Assembly (NCBI RefSeq): GCF_000758625.1
Contig: NZ_CP009283.1
Location: 323,501 to 387,500 of the forward strand
Reading direction: 5' to 3'
Origin: Paenibacillus sp. FSL R7-0273
GTDB taxonomy: Bacteria > Bacillota > Bacilli > Paenibacillales > Paenibacillaceae
Length of the DNA stretch: 64,000 nucleotides
Each line of letters begins with the position of its first letter. The first letter of the stretch is position 1. The notes beneath the pieces are model-generated. The model made no database searches and was not told the origin of the DNA. It saw only the letters and a list, made by a program, of their open reading frames with translations. Both the position numbers and the translations under genes were made by a program. Positions 53,483-61,912 of this stretch are shown piece by piece.

Positions 53483-54094
53483 GTGCTGGCAACGTCACAG
53501 GAGCATTTGCATGATAAGGAGCAGGTGGAGGCTGTAGTCGCGCAGGTCCAGCAGGGCAACCGAGAAATCTATGCCTGGATCGTCGGACAGTTCCAGCAGC
53601 CGCTGTACCGTTATTGCTGCCGTATGCTGGGTGACCGGCAGGATGCTGAGGATGCGGTGCAGGATATTCTGGTCAAGGCCTACCAGTCTATCGGAAGGTA
53701 CAAGCTGGAGGTCAGCTTCTCCGCCTGGCTGTACCGGATTGCGGGCAATCATTGTCTGAATCTGCTGCGCCGGCGGCGGATGCAGGAGCGTATCCTGCGC
53801 CTGTTCCAGACGGAGACGGTGAGCACAAGCGCGGAACAGCAGATGGAGGTGCGGATATTCAGCCCGGGTCTGGGGGCGGCACTCGGGTTACTGACACCGG
53901 AGGAACGGAATATTCTGGTGCTGCGTGTTTTTGAGGAGCTGACCTTTCAGGAGATGGGGCAGATTCTCGGCAGCAGTCCCAATGCGCTGCACAAGCGGAT
54001 GGAGCGGATTAAGCGGAAGGTCAGGAATGCGATGAAGACAGAGGAGGGGATCTCTTGGAACGAGCCGGAATCTATAGCGGGCACCAAGATATAA
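53483..54094 (+). CDS. ECF-type RNA polymerase sigma factor
   Basis: About 195-203 residues. Region 2 reads YRYCCRMLGDRQDAEDAVQD, then FSAWLYRIAGNHCLNLLRRR; region 4 is LTPEERNILVLRVFEELTFQ, then LGSSPNALHKRMERIKRKV. Typical extracytoplasmic-function sigma factor. The start is uncertain: a GTG at 53483 overlaps the AAAGGAGGTG site, and a TTG at 53507 is the next choice. The next gene, an anti-sigma-like membrane protein, overlaps by 40 bases. Whether it reads the SigW-type promoter at 24798 is open. Confidence 0.9.
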   Translation: MLATSQEHLHDKEQVEAVVAQVQQGNREIYAWIVGQFQQPLYRYCCRMLGDRQDAEDAVQDILVKAYQSIGRYKLEVSFSAWLYRIAGNHCLNLLRRRRMQERILRLFQTETVSTSAEQQMEVRIFSPGLGAALGLLTPEERNILVLRVFEELTFQEMGQILGSSPNALHKRMERIKRKVRNAMKTEEGISWNEPESIAGTKI

Positions 54095-55044
54095 AAGGAG
54101 CTGCAGTCCGTGAGGAGCTGCTGCCGGGCATTAATGTGACAGATCAGGTCATGACGCGCATACGGGAAATGGAGCCGGTACGGAAACGCGGCGGAATCCG
54201 GTTTGCCGGCAAAACCGCGGCAACCTCAGGGATGCTGGCTGTAACGCTGCTGGTTGCAGCATCAGCTTATGCTGCCACGGAGTATATTCAGATCCGCAAC
54301 AAGGCGGGAGAGGTTAAGGTACAGCATTTTGTAAACACTGAAACAGAAGAAGAGCGGTTAGCGAAGGGGGTATCCTCTTACCACAAGTATGAGCAGAAGC
54401 TGATGAGCTTTGCCAAGCCGGGTGAGCAGATTGTGTATTTTGTTAGGGGAGAGCCAACGTCCGAGGGTACAGGAAGACTGCTGCAGTTTGCATATAAGGA
54501 GGAGCGGATTACTGAGTATTCGGCATTCCTTGATCAGATGAAGACTAAGAGCTCGCCGGTCATTTTCCCGGAGACAGCCGGAGGTTATGCTTTTAAATAT
54601 GGTGGGGTACAGCCCTTGTATCCAGCCGGGGACGTAACAAATAACGACCCGGTCTATCAGCAGGCATTGAACGAATTGATCGGGGAAGCCAAAAAGGATA
54701 AGACGCGCAACTTATTCATGAAGGTGATGCCTTGGACCGAAACCGGAGCGCTGAGTGCACATTATATGAAGGGTGGGGCCTTCATCAATCTCTCGGCCTT
54801 TGTGTTGAACGGAGGCAACATAACGGTCCCTCAGAAGCCTGCGGATAGAGCGGAGAAAATCAAAGTAGAGGGCAGGGAGGTCATCTACAATTATATCGAT
54901 TACCAGCCGAATTCATTCTTTTACCTGACCTGGTACAATGAGCCGAAGGACGCCTACGTCCAGCTGAATTCCTGGGGCGACCGGGTGCTGACCAAGGAAC
55001 AGCTGCTTGAGCTGGCCGGGGAGCTTATTAAGGGCGGGTTGTAG
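54055..55044 (+). CDS. Membrane anti-sigma-like protein
   Basis: 329 residues with one membrane segment (about 55-75, TSGMLAVTLLVAASAYAATE). The short cytosolic N-terminus could hold the sigma factor, and the extracellular part of about 250 residues is of unassigned type (possibly DUF4367-like at the C-terminus: EGREVIYNYIDYQPNSFFYL). TTG start after GAGGGG, overlapping the sigma gene by 40 bases, so translation is coupled. The role as anti-sigma factor is inferred from position and topology; I see no zinc-binding HxxxCxxC motif. Confidence 0.75.
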   Translation: MERAGIYSGHQDIKGAAVREELLPGINVTDQVMTRIREMEPVRKRGGIRFAGKTAATSGMLAVTLLVAASAYAATEYIQIRNKAGEVKVQHFVNTETEEERLAKGVSSYHKYEQKLMSFAKPGEQIVYFVRGEPTSEGTGRLLQFAYKEERITEYSAFLDQMKTKSSPVIFPETAGGYAFKYGGVQPLYPAGDVTNNDPVYQQALNELIGEAKKDKTRNLFMKVMPWTETGALSAHYMKGGAFINLSAFVLNGGNITVPQKPADRAEKIKVEGREVIYNYIDYQPNSFFYLTWYNEPKDAYVQLNSWGDRVLTKEQLLELAGELIKGGL

Positions 55045-55048
55045 AGGG

Positions 55049-55144
55049 AAGTTGAGCGGCTTGTAGAGTTGTGAAAAGAAAAGCTGAACGGCTTGCAGAG
55101 CTGTGATAAGAAAAGCTGAACGGCTTGCAAAGCTGTGAAAAAAA
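55049..55144 (+). repeat. Three tandem copies of a 32-bp unit
   Basis: Units begin at 55049, 55081 and 55113 and share the core CGGCTTG...GAG...TGTGA, directly after the anti-sigma stop. Copies 2 and 3 are almost identical; copy 1 has several changes. Confidence 0.85.
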
Positions 55145-55157
55145 AGGATGGTACGGG

Positions 55158-55192
55158 TAACCCGGTTCCGCTTGCAGCGGGCCGGGTTATTT
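55158..55192 (+). terminator. Terminator after the sigma/anti-sigma pair
   Basis: TAACCCGG (55158-55165) pairs with CCGGGTTA (55182-55189), with an inner CCGC/GCGG stem, then TTTG. Confidence 0.6.
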
Positions 55193-55286
55193 GAATGCGG
55201 CGCCGTGTGTCTGCAGGCTAAGGATATAGGAGGCACGCGAGGCGGGGCGGGTGCGGTTGATGAAAGGGGGATGGACGGGTGAAATG

Positions 55287-55860
55287 AGTGATTGGAATGA
55301 GGCGGTTTAAAGGGAAAAATCCCTTTAAGTGGGCACGTGTCGGTTGGAATGAGGCGGTTTAAAGGGAAAAATCCCTTTAAGTGGGCACGTTTGGGTTGGA
55401 ATGAGGCGAATTAAAAGGAAAAATCCCTTTGAGTGGGCACGTAGCGGTAGGAATGGAGTAGTTTAAAGGGAAAAATCCCTTTGAGTGGGCTCGTGTCGGT
55501 TGAAATGGGGCAGTTTAAAGGGAAAAATCCCTTTAAGTGGGCTCGTGGCGGTTGGAATGAGGCAGTTTAAAGGGAAAAATCCCTTTGAGTGGGCTCGTGT
55601 CAGGTGGAATAGGGTGGCTCAAAGGGAAAAATCCCTTTGAGTGGGCTCGTGTCAGGTGGAATAGGGTGGCTCAAAGGGAAAAATCCCTTTCAATGGGCAC
55701 GTAACGGTTGGCATGGGGTGGTTTAAAGGGGAAATCCCATTAAGTGGGCACGTGGCGGTAGGAATGAGGCGGATTAAAGGGAAAAATCCCTTTAAGTGGG
55801 CTCGTGGCGGTTGGAATGAGGCAGTTTAAAGGGAAAAATCCCATTAGGTTGGCTGTTGGC
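55287..55860. repeat. Eleven tandem copies of a 52-bp repeat with palindromic core
   Basis: The core AAAGGGAAAAATCCCTTT starts at 55309, 55361, 55413, 55465, 55517, 55569, 55621, 55673, 55725, 55776 and 55828: a steady 52-base period with one 51. The sequence between cores (consensus around GTGGGCTCGTG...GGTTGGAATGAGGC) is also conserved, so the whole unit is repeated. Ribosome sites and long reading frames are absent. With the preceding small repeats it fills the 1 kb gap between the anti-sigma gene and odhB. Confidence 0.95.
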
Positions 55861-55882
55861 GGGAAAAGGGAGGATGAGTAGA

Positions 55883-55921
55883 AAAGGGAGGCAGGAACAT
55901 TGGATGTTCCTGCCTCCCTTT
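55883..55921. terminator. Strong hairpin, terminator of odhAB
   Basis: AAAGGGAGGCAGGAACA (55883-55899) and TGTTCCTGCCTCCCTTT (55905-55921) are perfectly complementary with a 5-base loop. On the minus strand it is followed by T residues, 130 bases after the odhB stop. Confidence 0.8.
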
Positions 55922-56054
55922 ATCGTATAGTGTGTAACCTCCGGTTTGTTAGGAGGACGTTTAGTTATAATCAACAAACAAAGTTAGCCGGCCGTTGATC
56001 TTATGTTATCACTATTCAAGCATCCCGTGCTGAACTTCGGTTCTTTCTGGAGGG

Positions 56055-57398
56055 TTACCCTTCCAGCAGCAATGCCTCCGGATCCTCCAGCAGTTCCTTG
56101 ACCTTGACGAGGAAGCTTACTGCCTCTGAGCCGTCCACGATCCGGTGATCGTAGGATAGGGCGATGTACATCATAGGCCGGTTAACGGTGGTTTCTTCGT
56201 CAAGGGCGATCGGGCGCAGCTGGATTTTGTGCATGCCGAGAATACCGACCTGCGGAGTATTCAGGATTGGCGTGGATAGCAGGGAGCCGAACACGCCGCC
56301 GTTCGTAATTGTAAAGGTGCCGCCCTGCAGCTCCTGCAGGCTGAGCGTGTTGGCGCGGGCCTTGGAGGCCAGCCCAAGAATCTGGCGCTCGATTTCCGGG
56401 AAGCTGAGCCGGTCCGCATCGCGGACAACAGGGACGACCAGTCCTTCCTTCGCTGAAACGGCGATGCCGATGTCATAGTACTTCTTGATCAGCAGCTCTT
56501 CGCCGTCGATCTCTGCATTCAGCAGAGGATAGGCCTTGAGTGCCCCGATCACGGCCTTGGTGAAGAAGGACATGAAGCCGAGTCCGACATCATGCTTCTC
56601 TTTGAAGGCATCCTTCCGCCGCTTGCGGATGTCGAGGATTGCCGACATGTCCACCTCGTTGAAGGTGGTCAGCATGGCCGCCGTCTGCTGCGCTTCGACC
56701 AGACGGCTGGCAATCGTCAGCCGCCGGCGCGACATGCGCTTGCGCTCCACGGCTTTGCCGTCCTGCGGCGCTGCATTAGCCGCAGCTGGCTTCTTCGCCG
56801 CAGCCGGTACGGCCTGCGGCGCCGGTGCCGCAGGCGCAGCGGCCGCCTGGCCGGCTGCGCCGTGGCCGTTCACATCGGCCTGGGCAATCCGGCCGATGGG
56901 GTCGCGGGCAGTGACCTCGCCGAGGTCGATGCCCCGCTCCCGCGCGAGCTTGCGCGCCCCCGGCGTAGCCAGGGCCGCAGTGCTGCCGGCCGCGCCTTCG
57001 GGAGCGGCCGGAGCCGGTGCAGCGGCAGCAGGTGCCTCCGCTGCCGCAGATGCAGCAGCAGGCGCAGCGCTGCTGTCTCCTTGTGCGCTGCCGCCTCCCT
57101 GTGCGCTGCCGCCAGCGCCGCTCTCCCCGCCAGCGCCGCTACCGGCAGCCGTGCCACCTTCTGCAGCCGCGCCGATCACGCCGATCGCCTCGCCGACAGC
57201 AACGTTCTCGCCCGCCTGGCGGAGAATGGCGGAGATGACGCCATCCTCCTCAGCGCTGATCTCGAGGTTCACCTTGTCGGTCTCAAGCTCGGCCAGCACA
57301 TCGCCCTGGCCGACAGTGTCTCCTTCCTTAACCAGCCACTTGTAAATCGTTCCTTCGGAAATGGACTCGCCCAGATCGGGTACTTTAATTTCAGACAC
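56055..57398 (-). CDS. odhB: 2-oxoglutarate dehydrogenase E2, dihydrolipoyl succinyltransferase
   Basis: E2 core of the 2-oxoglutarate dehydrogenase complex (447 residues), moving the succinyl group to CoA in the citric acid cycle. The lipoyl domain has its lysine in [17 protein letters not shown] (about residue 42). Ala/Pro/Gly-rich linkers flank the peripheral subunit-binding domain ([18 protein letters not shown]). The catalytic domain ends in [20 protein letters not shown] with the active His and Asp. It lies 55 bases after odhA and forms an operon with it. The E3 gene is not here. Confidence 0.96.
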   Translation of the reverse strand: MSEIKVPDLGESISEGTIYKWLVKEGDTVGQGDVLAELETDKVNLEISAEEDGVISAILRQAGENVAVGEAIGVIGAAAEGGTAAGSGAGGESGAGGSAQGGGSAQGDSSAAPAAASAAAEAPAAAAPAPAAPEGAAGSTAALATPGARKLARERGIDLGEVTARDPIGRIAQADVNGHGAAGQAAAAPAAPAPQAVPAAAKKPAAANAAPQDGKAVERKRMSRRRLTIASRLVEAQQTAAMLTTFNEVDMSAILDIRKRRKDAFKEKHDVGLGFMSFFTKAVIGALKAYPLLNAEIDGEELLIKKYYDIGIAVSAKEGLVVPVVRDADRLSFPEIERQILGLASKARANTLSLQELQGGTFTITNGGVFGSLLSTPILNTPQVGILGMHKIQLRPIALDEETTVNRPMMYIALSYDHRIVDGSEAVSFLVKVKELLEDPEALLLEG

Positions 57399-57453
57399 AG
57401 GCCGTTACCTCCCCAAACTTAATAGTTTACATTATCGTGACACCGTCATCCGG

Positions 57454-60321
57454 TCAGGAGGACGGTACAGGCGCTTGTACTTGCGAGTTCAATTTCAGGG
57501 CTTCCGTAACTATGCGGCGCTGCTCGAAGGTATGAACATCCGCATATCCGCTGGCCGTGCTGGACCGTTCAGGACGGCCGATATACCGTACGCTGACCTG
57601 CTGCGGAGAGATATCACGCAGCCGGGACTCGGCATAGCTCCAGCCGCCCATATTTTTGGGTTCCTCTTGTACCCATACAATTTCCTGCAGGGAGGTCAGG
57701 CTGTTCAGATGTGCTGCCAGCTCGGCCTGCGGGAACGGATAAAGCTGCTCCAGCCGGAGAATATGCAGCCAGGACCAGTCGCGGCCGCCTGCCGCTTCCA
57801 GCTCGGTCTGCAGGTCGATTGCCACCTTGCCGCTGCAGACAACCAGACGCTTGACCTCAGCCGGCGTGCTGCCCAGCAGCGGCTCAGGCAGTACAGCCTG
57901 GAAGCCGCCGGAGGCAAGCTCTGCTCCAGGGGATGTGCTGCGCGTATTGCGGATCAGGCTCTTCGGAGCCATGATGACCAGCGGCCGGGCATCCGGCTGC
58001 CCGCACAGGGCGGCCTGGCGGCGCAGCAGATGGAAATACTGCGCGGCACTGGTCAGATTCGCTACCGTCCAGTTCTCCTCAGCGGAGAGCTGCAGATAGC
58101 GCTCCAGCCGGGCGCTGGAATGCTCAGGCCCCTGGCCCTCGTAGCCGTGCGGCAGCAGAATCGCGAGGTTGCTGCGCTGTGTCCATTTGGCCCGTCCGGC
58201 AGAGATGAACTGGTCAATGATAACCTGGGCGGCATTGGCGAAATCGCCGTATTGGGCTTCCCAGATTACAAAGGTATCAGGTGCAAACACATTATAGCCG
58301 TACTCATAACCAAGCACCGAGGCTTCCGATAGCGGGCTGTTGTACACCCCGAAGGAAGCGCGGGAGGAGCTGAGCTGATGCAGCGGTGAATGAAGGGCTC
58401 CCGTCTCGCTGTCATGCAGCACCAGATGGCGGTGGGCAAACGTACCGCGCTGCGAATCCTGTCCGCTGAGGCGGATAGGCGTGCCGTCCTTCAGGATCGT
58501 TCCAAAGGCCAGCGTCTCGGCCAGCGCCCAGTCAACCCGTTCCCCGTCCTTCAGCGCATCCTTGCGGCGCTGGAGAATCCGCTCCAGCTTCGGATATACC
58601 TTGAAGCCGGCAGGTGAAGTCAGCAGCTCGCGGTTGATCTCCTGCAGGGTACCGAGGGGAACCGCTGTAGACCGCGGAGCTCTGGATTCGGCTTCAAGCA
58701 CAACCGACGTCTTGGACTCGCCATTTTTATGCTTGCCTTCCTTCATGGATTCAAAGGCCGCCTGCAGGACGCCTTCTGATTCAGCGCTCATACGCTTCAC
58801 ATCTTCTGCTGTAAGGACCCTCTCGCTCTGCAGACGTTCAGCATACAGCCTGTAGACCGTCGGATGATTGCGGACCTTACTGTAGACAACCGGCTGGGTT
58901 GTCTCGGGATCATCCATTTCATTATGGCCGTGGCGGCGGTAGCCGATCAGATCGATAACAAAATCCTTCTTGAACAGATTGCGGTAAGCGCTGGCCAGAC
59001 GGACTGCGGAAATGCAGGCCTCCGGATCATCGGCATTGACATGCACGATCGGAATTTCATAGCCTTTGGCCAGGTCACTGGCATAATGGGTGGAGCGGGA
59101 ATCTTCACTCTCCGTAGTGAAGCCGATGCGGTTATTGACGATAATATGCACCGTACCGCCGTTCTGATAACCCTTCAGTTTGCCGATATTAAGGGTTTCC
59201 GCGACAATCCCCTCGCCGGGAAAAGCGGCATCGCCGTGCATCAGCACGGCCATAGCCTTGCTGGTATCCAGCTTAGGCAATCCCGGATTGCTCCGGTCCT
59301 CCTGTGCGGCGCGGGTGAAGCCCTCGACTACCGGGTTAACGAATTCCAGATGGCTCGGGTTGTTGGCCAGCGTAATCCGTGTGCGAACCGTTTCCCCATG
59401 CCGTACGGCACGGTCTGCGCCGAGATGGTATTTGACATCCCCGGTCCAGCCGTAGTTGATGCCCATCGAGCCCTCGGAAGGGAACAGCTCTTTGTTCGGA
59501 GAATGATGGAACTCTGAGAAAATAATATCATATGGCTTGCCCAAAATGTGAGCCAGAACGTTAAGCCGTCCGCGGTGAGCCATGCCCATGAGAATATGCT
59601 CGGCACCATCATGTGCGGCTGCGCGTACAATTTCATCCAGCATCGGTACCAGCGCATCGTTGCCTTCAATGCTGAAACGCTTCTGGCCGACAAAAGTTTT
59701 ATGGAGGAAGGTCTCGAACTGCTCCACCTGAATCAGCCGGTTCAGCAGCTCCTTGCGTTCATCATTATTCAGCGGAGCGGGTGAGCTCGTTGACTCGGCC
59801 TGGCTGTTCAGCCAGCGCAGCTCCTTCTCTTCATGCACATGCCCGAATTCATAAGCAATAGTCCGGGTGTAAGCCTGCAGCATCCGCTGCACCGCATCCC
59901 AGGCGGTTTTAACATCTCCGGGCGCATTCTCCCAGATCAGCGAGGCAGGCATAGCTGTAAGATCTTCACGGGTCAAATCATAAGTCCGGAAGTCCAGCCA
60001 CTGGGCCATCGGATTCTCTCCGCGGTCAAGCGGGTCGATATTGGCGGCGCGGTGGCCATGTATACGAATGTTAGCGATCAGCTTGGAGGCTCTTACGGCT
60101 TTCTTCAGCCATTCGGCATCCCCTGTTACAGCAGGCAGCGGAGCCTGCTCGGTTACCGGTGCCATCGGCGGAGGGCCGTTTGTAGTAAATAGATCGCGGT
60201 AATTAGGTTCTACTGAAGAGGGGTCATTGATAAACTGTTCATACTTGTCTTGAATATAGCCCAGATTCGGTCCGTGATAACTGCTCCAAACGGATTCATT
60301 ATAAGGTCCTTTGGCTGCCAT
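57454..60321 (-). CDS. odhA: 2-oxoglutarate dehydrogenase E1
   Basis: Thiamine diphosphate-dependent E1 subunit (955 residues) that decarboxylates 2-oxoglutarate and passes the succinyl group to OdhB lipoate. Evidence is the N-terminal GYIQDKYEQFINDPSSVEPN, the active-site region LMGMAHRGRLNVLAHILGKP, the cofactor-binding HGDAAFPGEGIVAETLN followed by VNNRIGFTT, and IWEAQYGDFANAAQVIIDQF. Ribosome site TAGGAGGATG. A possible promoter lies about 95-120 bases upstream. Full length, no defects seen. Confidence 0.97.
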   Translation of the reverse strand: MAAKGPYNESVWSSYHGPNLGYIQDKYEQFINDPSSVEPNYRDLFTTNGPPPMAPVTEQAPLPAVTGDAEWLKKAVRASKLIANIRIHGHRAANIDPLDRGENPMAQWLDFRTYDLTREDLTAMPASLIWENAPGDVKTAWDAVQRMLQAYTRTIAYEFGHVHEEKELRWLNSQAESTSSPAPLNNDERKELLNRLIQVEQFETFLHKTFVGQKRFSIEGNDALVPMLDEIVRAAAHDGAEHILMGMAHRGRLNVLAHILGKPYDIIFSEFHHSPNKELFPSEGSMGINYGWTGDVKYHLGADRAVRHGETVRTRITLANNPSHLEFVNPVVEGFTRAAQEDRSNPGLPKLDTSKAMAVLMHGDAAFPGEGIVAETLNIGKLKGYQNGGTVHIIVNNRIGFTTESEDSRSTHYASDLAKGYEIPIVHVNADDPEACISAVRLASAYRNLFKKDFVIDLIGYRRHGHNEMDDPETTQPVVYSKVRNHPTVYRLYAERLQSERVLTAEDVKRMSAESEGVLQAAFESMKEGKHKNGESKTSVVLEAESRAPRSTAVPLGTLQEINRELLTSPAGFKVYPKLERILQRRKDALKDGERVDWALAETLAFGTILKDGTPIRLSGQDSQRGTFAHRHLVLHDSETGALHSPLHQLSSSRASFGVYNSPLSEASVLGYEYGYNVFAPDTFVIWEAQYGDFANAAQVIIDQFISAGRAKWTQRSNLAILLPHGYEGQGPEHSSARLERYLQLSAEENWTVANLTSAAQYFHLLRRQAALCGQPDARPLVIMAPKSLIRNTRSTSPGAELASGGFQAVLPEPLLGSTPAEVKRLVVCSGKVAIDLQTELEAAGGRDWSWLHILRLEQLYPFPQAELAAHLNSLTSLQEIVWVQEEPKNMGGWSYAESRLRDISPQQVSVRYIGRPERSSTASGYADVHTFEQRRIVTEALKLNSQVQAPVPSS

Positions 60322-60414
60322 GAATACATCCTCCTAACGGATGAACCCCACATGCGCCAGGAAAAGCACCAGCGGCTGGTGGGGCTGATATGTTTGCGGT
60401 TTCATTGCACCTCT

Positions 60415-60443
60415 ATTGTGCTACTTTGGGGTCAGCTAATCAA
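60415..60443 (-). promoter_or_regulatory. Possible odhA promoter
   Basis: On the minus strand TTGATT, 17 bases, CACAAT. Weak match. The rest of the 584-base gap from 60322 to 60905 holds the sinI promoter and c-di-GMP riboswitch; nothing else is evident between 60450 and 60690. Confidence 0.35.
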
Positions 60444-60693
60444 TTCATACTTTGTGCTATACCGTTCGCAAAATGGTATGATTCAGGCCGTTATTCATCC
60501 AGAACCATTATAAATGCTGTGGGCTGATTAGAGAGCGGGAAAGAGGGTAAATAAGTCTATGTTTTATTCTGAGAAAATAGCCTGGTATCCAGCTAGTCAT
60601 AGGTCATAGCGCACAGTTTTCATATAGTTTAATCAAAATATTACAAAATGAATCGTAAATTCCGAAGATATTCGCTCAGAATATTTCCAACAA

Positions 60694-60726
60694 TCGACAC
60701 ACTTTGTTAATGGGATGCTATATAAT
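60694..60726 (+). promoter_or_regulatory. Possible sinI promoter with 0A-like box
   Basis: A perfect TATAAT at 60721-60726 lies 65 bases before the riboswitch. AATCGACA at 60692-60699 is the reverse of TGTCGATT, six of seven matches to the Spo0A box. No good -35 is spaced for the TATAAT, as expected for an activated promoter. Confidence 0.4.
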
Positions 60727-60790
60727 GTTATTGCAGAGAGCGGTTTCATACTTTTAATGACCGGTTGTAGCCAGATCCTTTCATGTAAAG

Positions 60791-60882
60791 GGTCCAGTAA
60801 AGGGTAAACCTGGACGAAAGACAGGGGCACAAAGTCTCGGATCTAATGTAGAAATACTATGATGGCCGGACTGCCTGGGGAC
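60791..60882 (+). ncRNA. Cyclic di-GMP-I (GEMM) riboswitch
   Basis: The segment carries the class I hallmarks in order: AAAGGGTAAACC (60799-60810), a hairpin capped by GAAA (60816-60819), GGGCACAAAGTCTCGG (60825-60840), ATCTAA, a second GAAA-capped hairpin, and CTATGATGGCCGGACTGCC (60857-60875). P1 can form between GTCC (60792-60795) and GGAC (60879-60882). The ribosome site AGGAGGAG (60893-60900) of the sinI-like gene is only 11 bases past the aptamer and no U-run terminator separates them, so control of ribosome access is likely. An upstream hairpin (GATCCTTT/AAAGGGTC) could compete with P1. Confidence 0.88.
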
Positions 60883-60905
60883 GTATAATCTTAGGAGGAG
60901 ATTTC

Positions 60906-61058
60906 TTGGATAAGTCCAACCAGGGGAATGACAGAGAATTGCAAACGGGTGATCTGGATCTGGAATGGGTGTATTTAATGATGGCGGCCAGGCAGGCCGG
61001 CCTCAAGGCGGAGGAGATCCGCCGGTTTCTGAGTGAAAGGGCGTTACAGGCGATGTAA
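60906..61058 (+). CDS. sinI: SinI-family anti-repressor
   Basis: 50-residue protein found by hand; TTG start 5-6 bases after AGGAGGAG. Residues 17-42 match the Sin dimerisation/anti-repressor domain: LDLEWVYLMMAARQAGLKAE, then EIRRFL. In B. subtilis SinI binds SinR and frees matrix genes. It lacks any DNA-binding domain. It is preceded at 11 bases spacing by a c-di-GMP-I riboswitch and converges on sinR, unlike the tandem sinI-sinR order of B. subtilis. Confidence 0.88.
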   Translation: MDKSNQGNDRELQTGDLDLEWVYLMMAARQAGLKAEEIRRFLSERALQAM

Positions 61059-61090
61059 TGCAGAGGGTCATCCGGATGTTACATACAGAG

Positions 61091-61123
61091 AAGGGCACAG
61101 CGAATGAGGCTGTGCCCTTTTTT
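61091..61123. terminator. Bidirectional terminator between sinI and sinR
   Basis: AAGGGCACAGC (61091-61101) and GCTGTGCCCTT (61109-61119) are perfectly complementary, with T residues after the second arm. Confidence 0.88.
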
Positions 61124-61154
61124 GCTGAATAGGAATGTATATGTTTCCTGGCAG

Positions 61155-61496
61155 CTATTCCTTCTGCTCCAGCCGCCATTTCTGATAATCGAGGAACTCC
61201 TTGAATTCACGCTTGCTTATTCCGGAAGCCATAGCTTCCTGTGCAAGACGCAACCATTCACCGTCGAGTGTAGTCTCCTGCGCTTCCAGCGGTTCGCCGT
61301 ACAGCAGGATATGAATAGATACCTGGAGTGCATCGGCCATCTTCTCGATGAACTGGATAGAGGGATTGGATTGAATATTTCGTTCCACATTGCTAAGGTA
61401 TGATTTCGCCACATCAGCCTTATCCGCCAGTTCGGATAAGGACAGGCCCTTCTCCAGGCGGAGCTGGTGAATGCGATTTCCTAAATGTTCCGGCAC
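61155..61496 (-). CDS. sinR: SinR-family biofilm master repressor
   Basis: 113-residue repressor with an N-terminal XRE helix-turn-helix (IHQLRLEKGLSLSELADKAD, VAKSYLSNVERNIQSNPSIQ) and a C-terminal Sin dimerisation domain (LDGEWLRLAQEAMASGISKR, EFKEFLDYQKWRLEQKE), very close to B. subtilis SinR. The GTG at 61496 follows GGAGGGG. In B. subtilis SinR represses the matrix operons; here GTTCTTT-type boxes lie in front of the neighbouring sipW-tasA operon. It has its own promoter and converges on sinI. Confidence 0.93.
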   Translation of the reverse strand: MPEHLGNRIHQLRLEKGLSLSELADKADVAKSYLSNVERNIQSNPSIQFIEKMADALQVSIHILLYGEPLEAQETTLDGEWLRLAQEAMASGISKREFKEFLDYQKWRLEQKE

Positions 61497-61527
61497 AGTT
61501 AAACGCCCCTCCGCACTTTTTGTTAAC

Positions 61528-61556
61528 AGTATAGCAAATAACCCTACTACGGACAA
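61528..61556 (-). promoter_or_regulatory. sinR promoter
   Basis: On the minus strand TTGTCC (61556-61551), 17 bases, TATACT (61533-61528), about 30 bases before the sinR start. Confidence 0.65.
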
Positions 61557-61675
61557 AGCACTATCGAAGCGGTGTATGAATCCATTCAGAATCATTTCAT
61601 TACCGTTCACCTCATTTTCACTCCCCGCAGCAGCTTCAATCTGCATAACTGATAAAATCCAATTTCCTTGATGTT

Positions 61676-61842
61676 GTTCTTTAAAAAGTACGAAAACGTG
61701 AGTAAACCTCAGATAAATTAAGGAAAACAAACTAGAATCGTTCTTTATAACGAATATTGCTTAAAAATGAAGGTTTAAATATTCTGGGAACATGACATAT
61801 ACTTATGCCAAGGTTCTTTATAACGAACATTATATGTTCTTC
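61676..61842 (+). promoter_or_regulatory. Matrix operon promoter with SinR-type operators
   Basis: Two near-palindromic boxes, GTTCTTTATAACGAAT (61740-61755) and GTTCTTTATAACGAAC (61813-61828), plus single GTTCTTT (61676-61682) and GTTCTTC (61836-61842), match the B. subtilis SinR motif GTTCTYT. A SigA-type promoter lies between the boxes: TTGCTT (61757-61762), 17 bases, TATTCT (61780-61785). The first box abuts the -35; the others lie just downstream. Confidence 0.75.
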
Positions 61843-61912
61843 ATAAAGATCAAATGACTGATAGACGAACTAGTTTGCATGGCATATGCGGACTACCAAA
61901 GGAGAGGCTCCT

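Noticed and set aside
55287..55860. CRISPR-like array (regular 52-base period, palindromic repeat)
   Set aside because: The sequence between cores is as conserved as the cores, so there are no unique spacers, and no cas genes are present.
60884..60889. Perfect TATAAT just before sinI as its promoter
   Set aside because: It lies 17 bases before the start codon and follows the aptamer directly; transcription from it would lose the ribosome site. The upstream TATAAT at 60721 is a better candidate.
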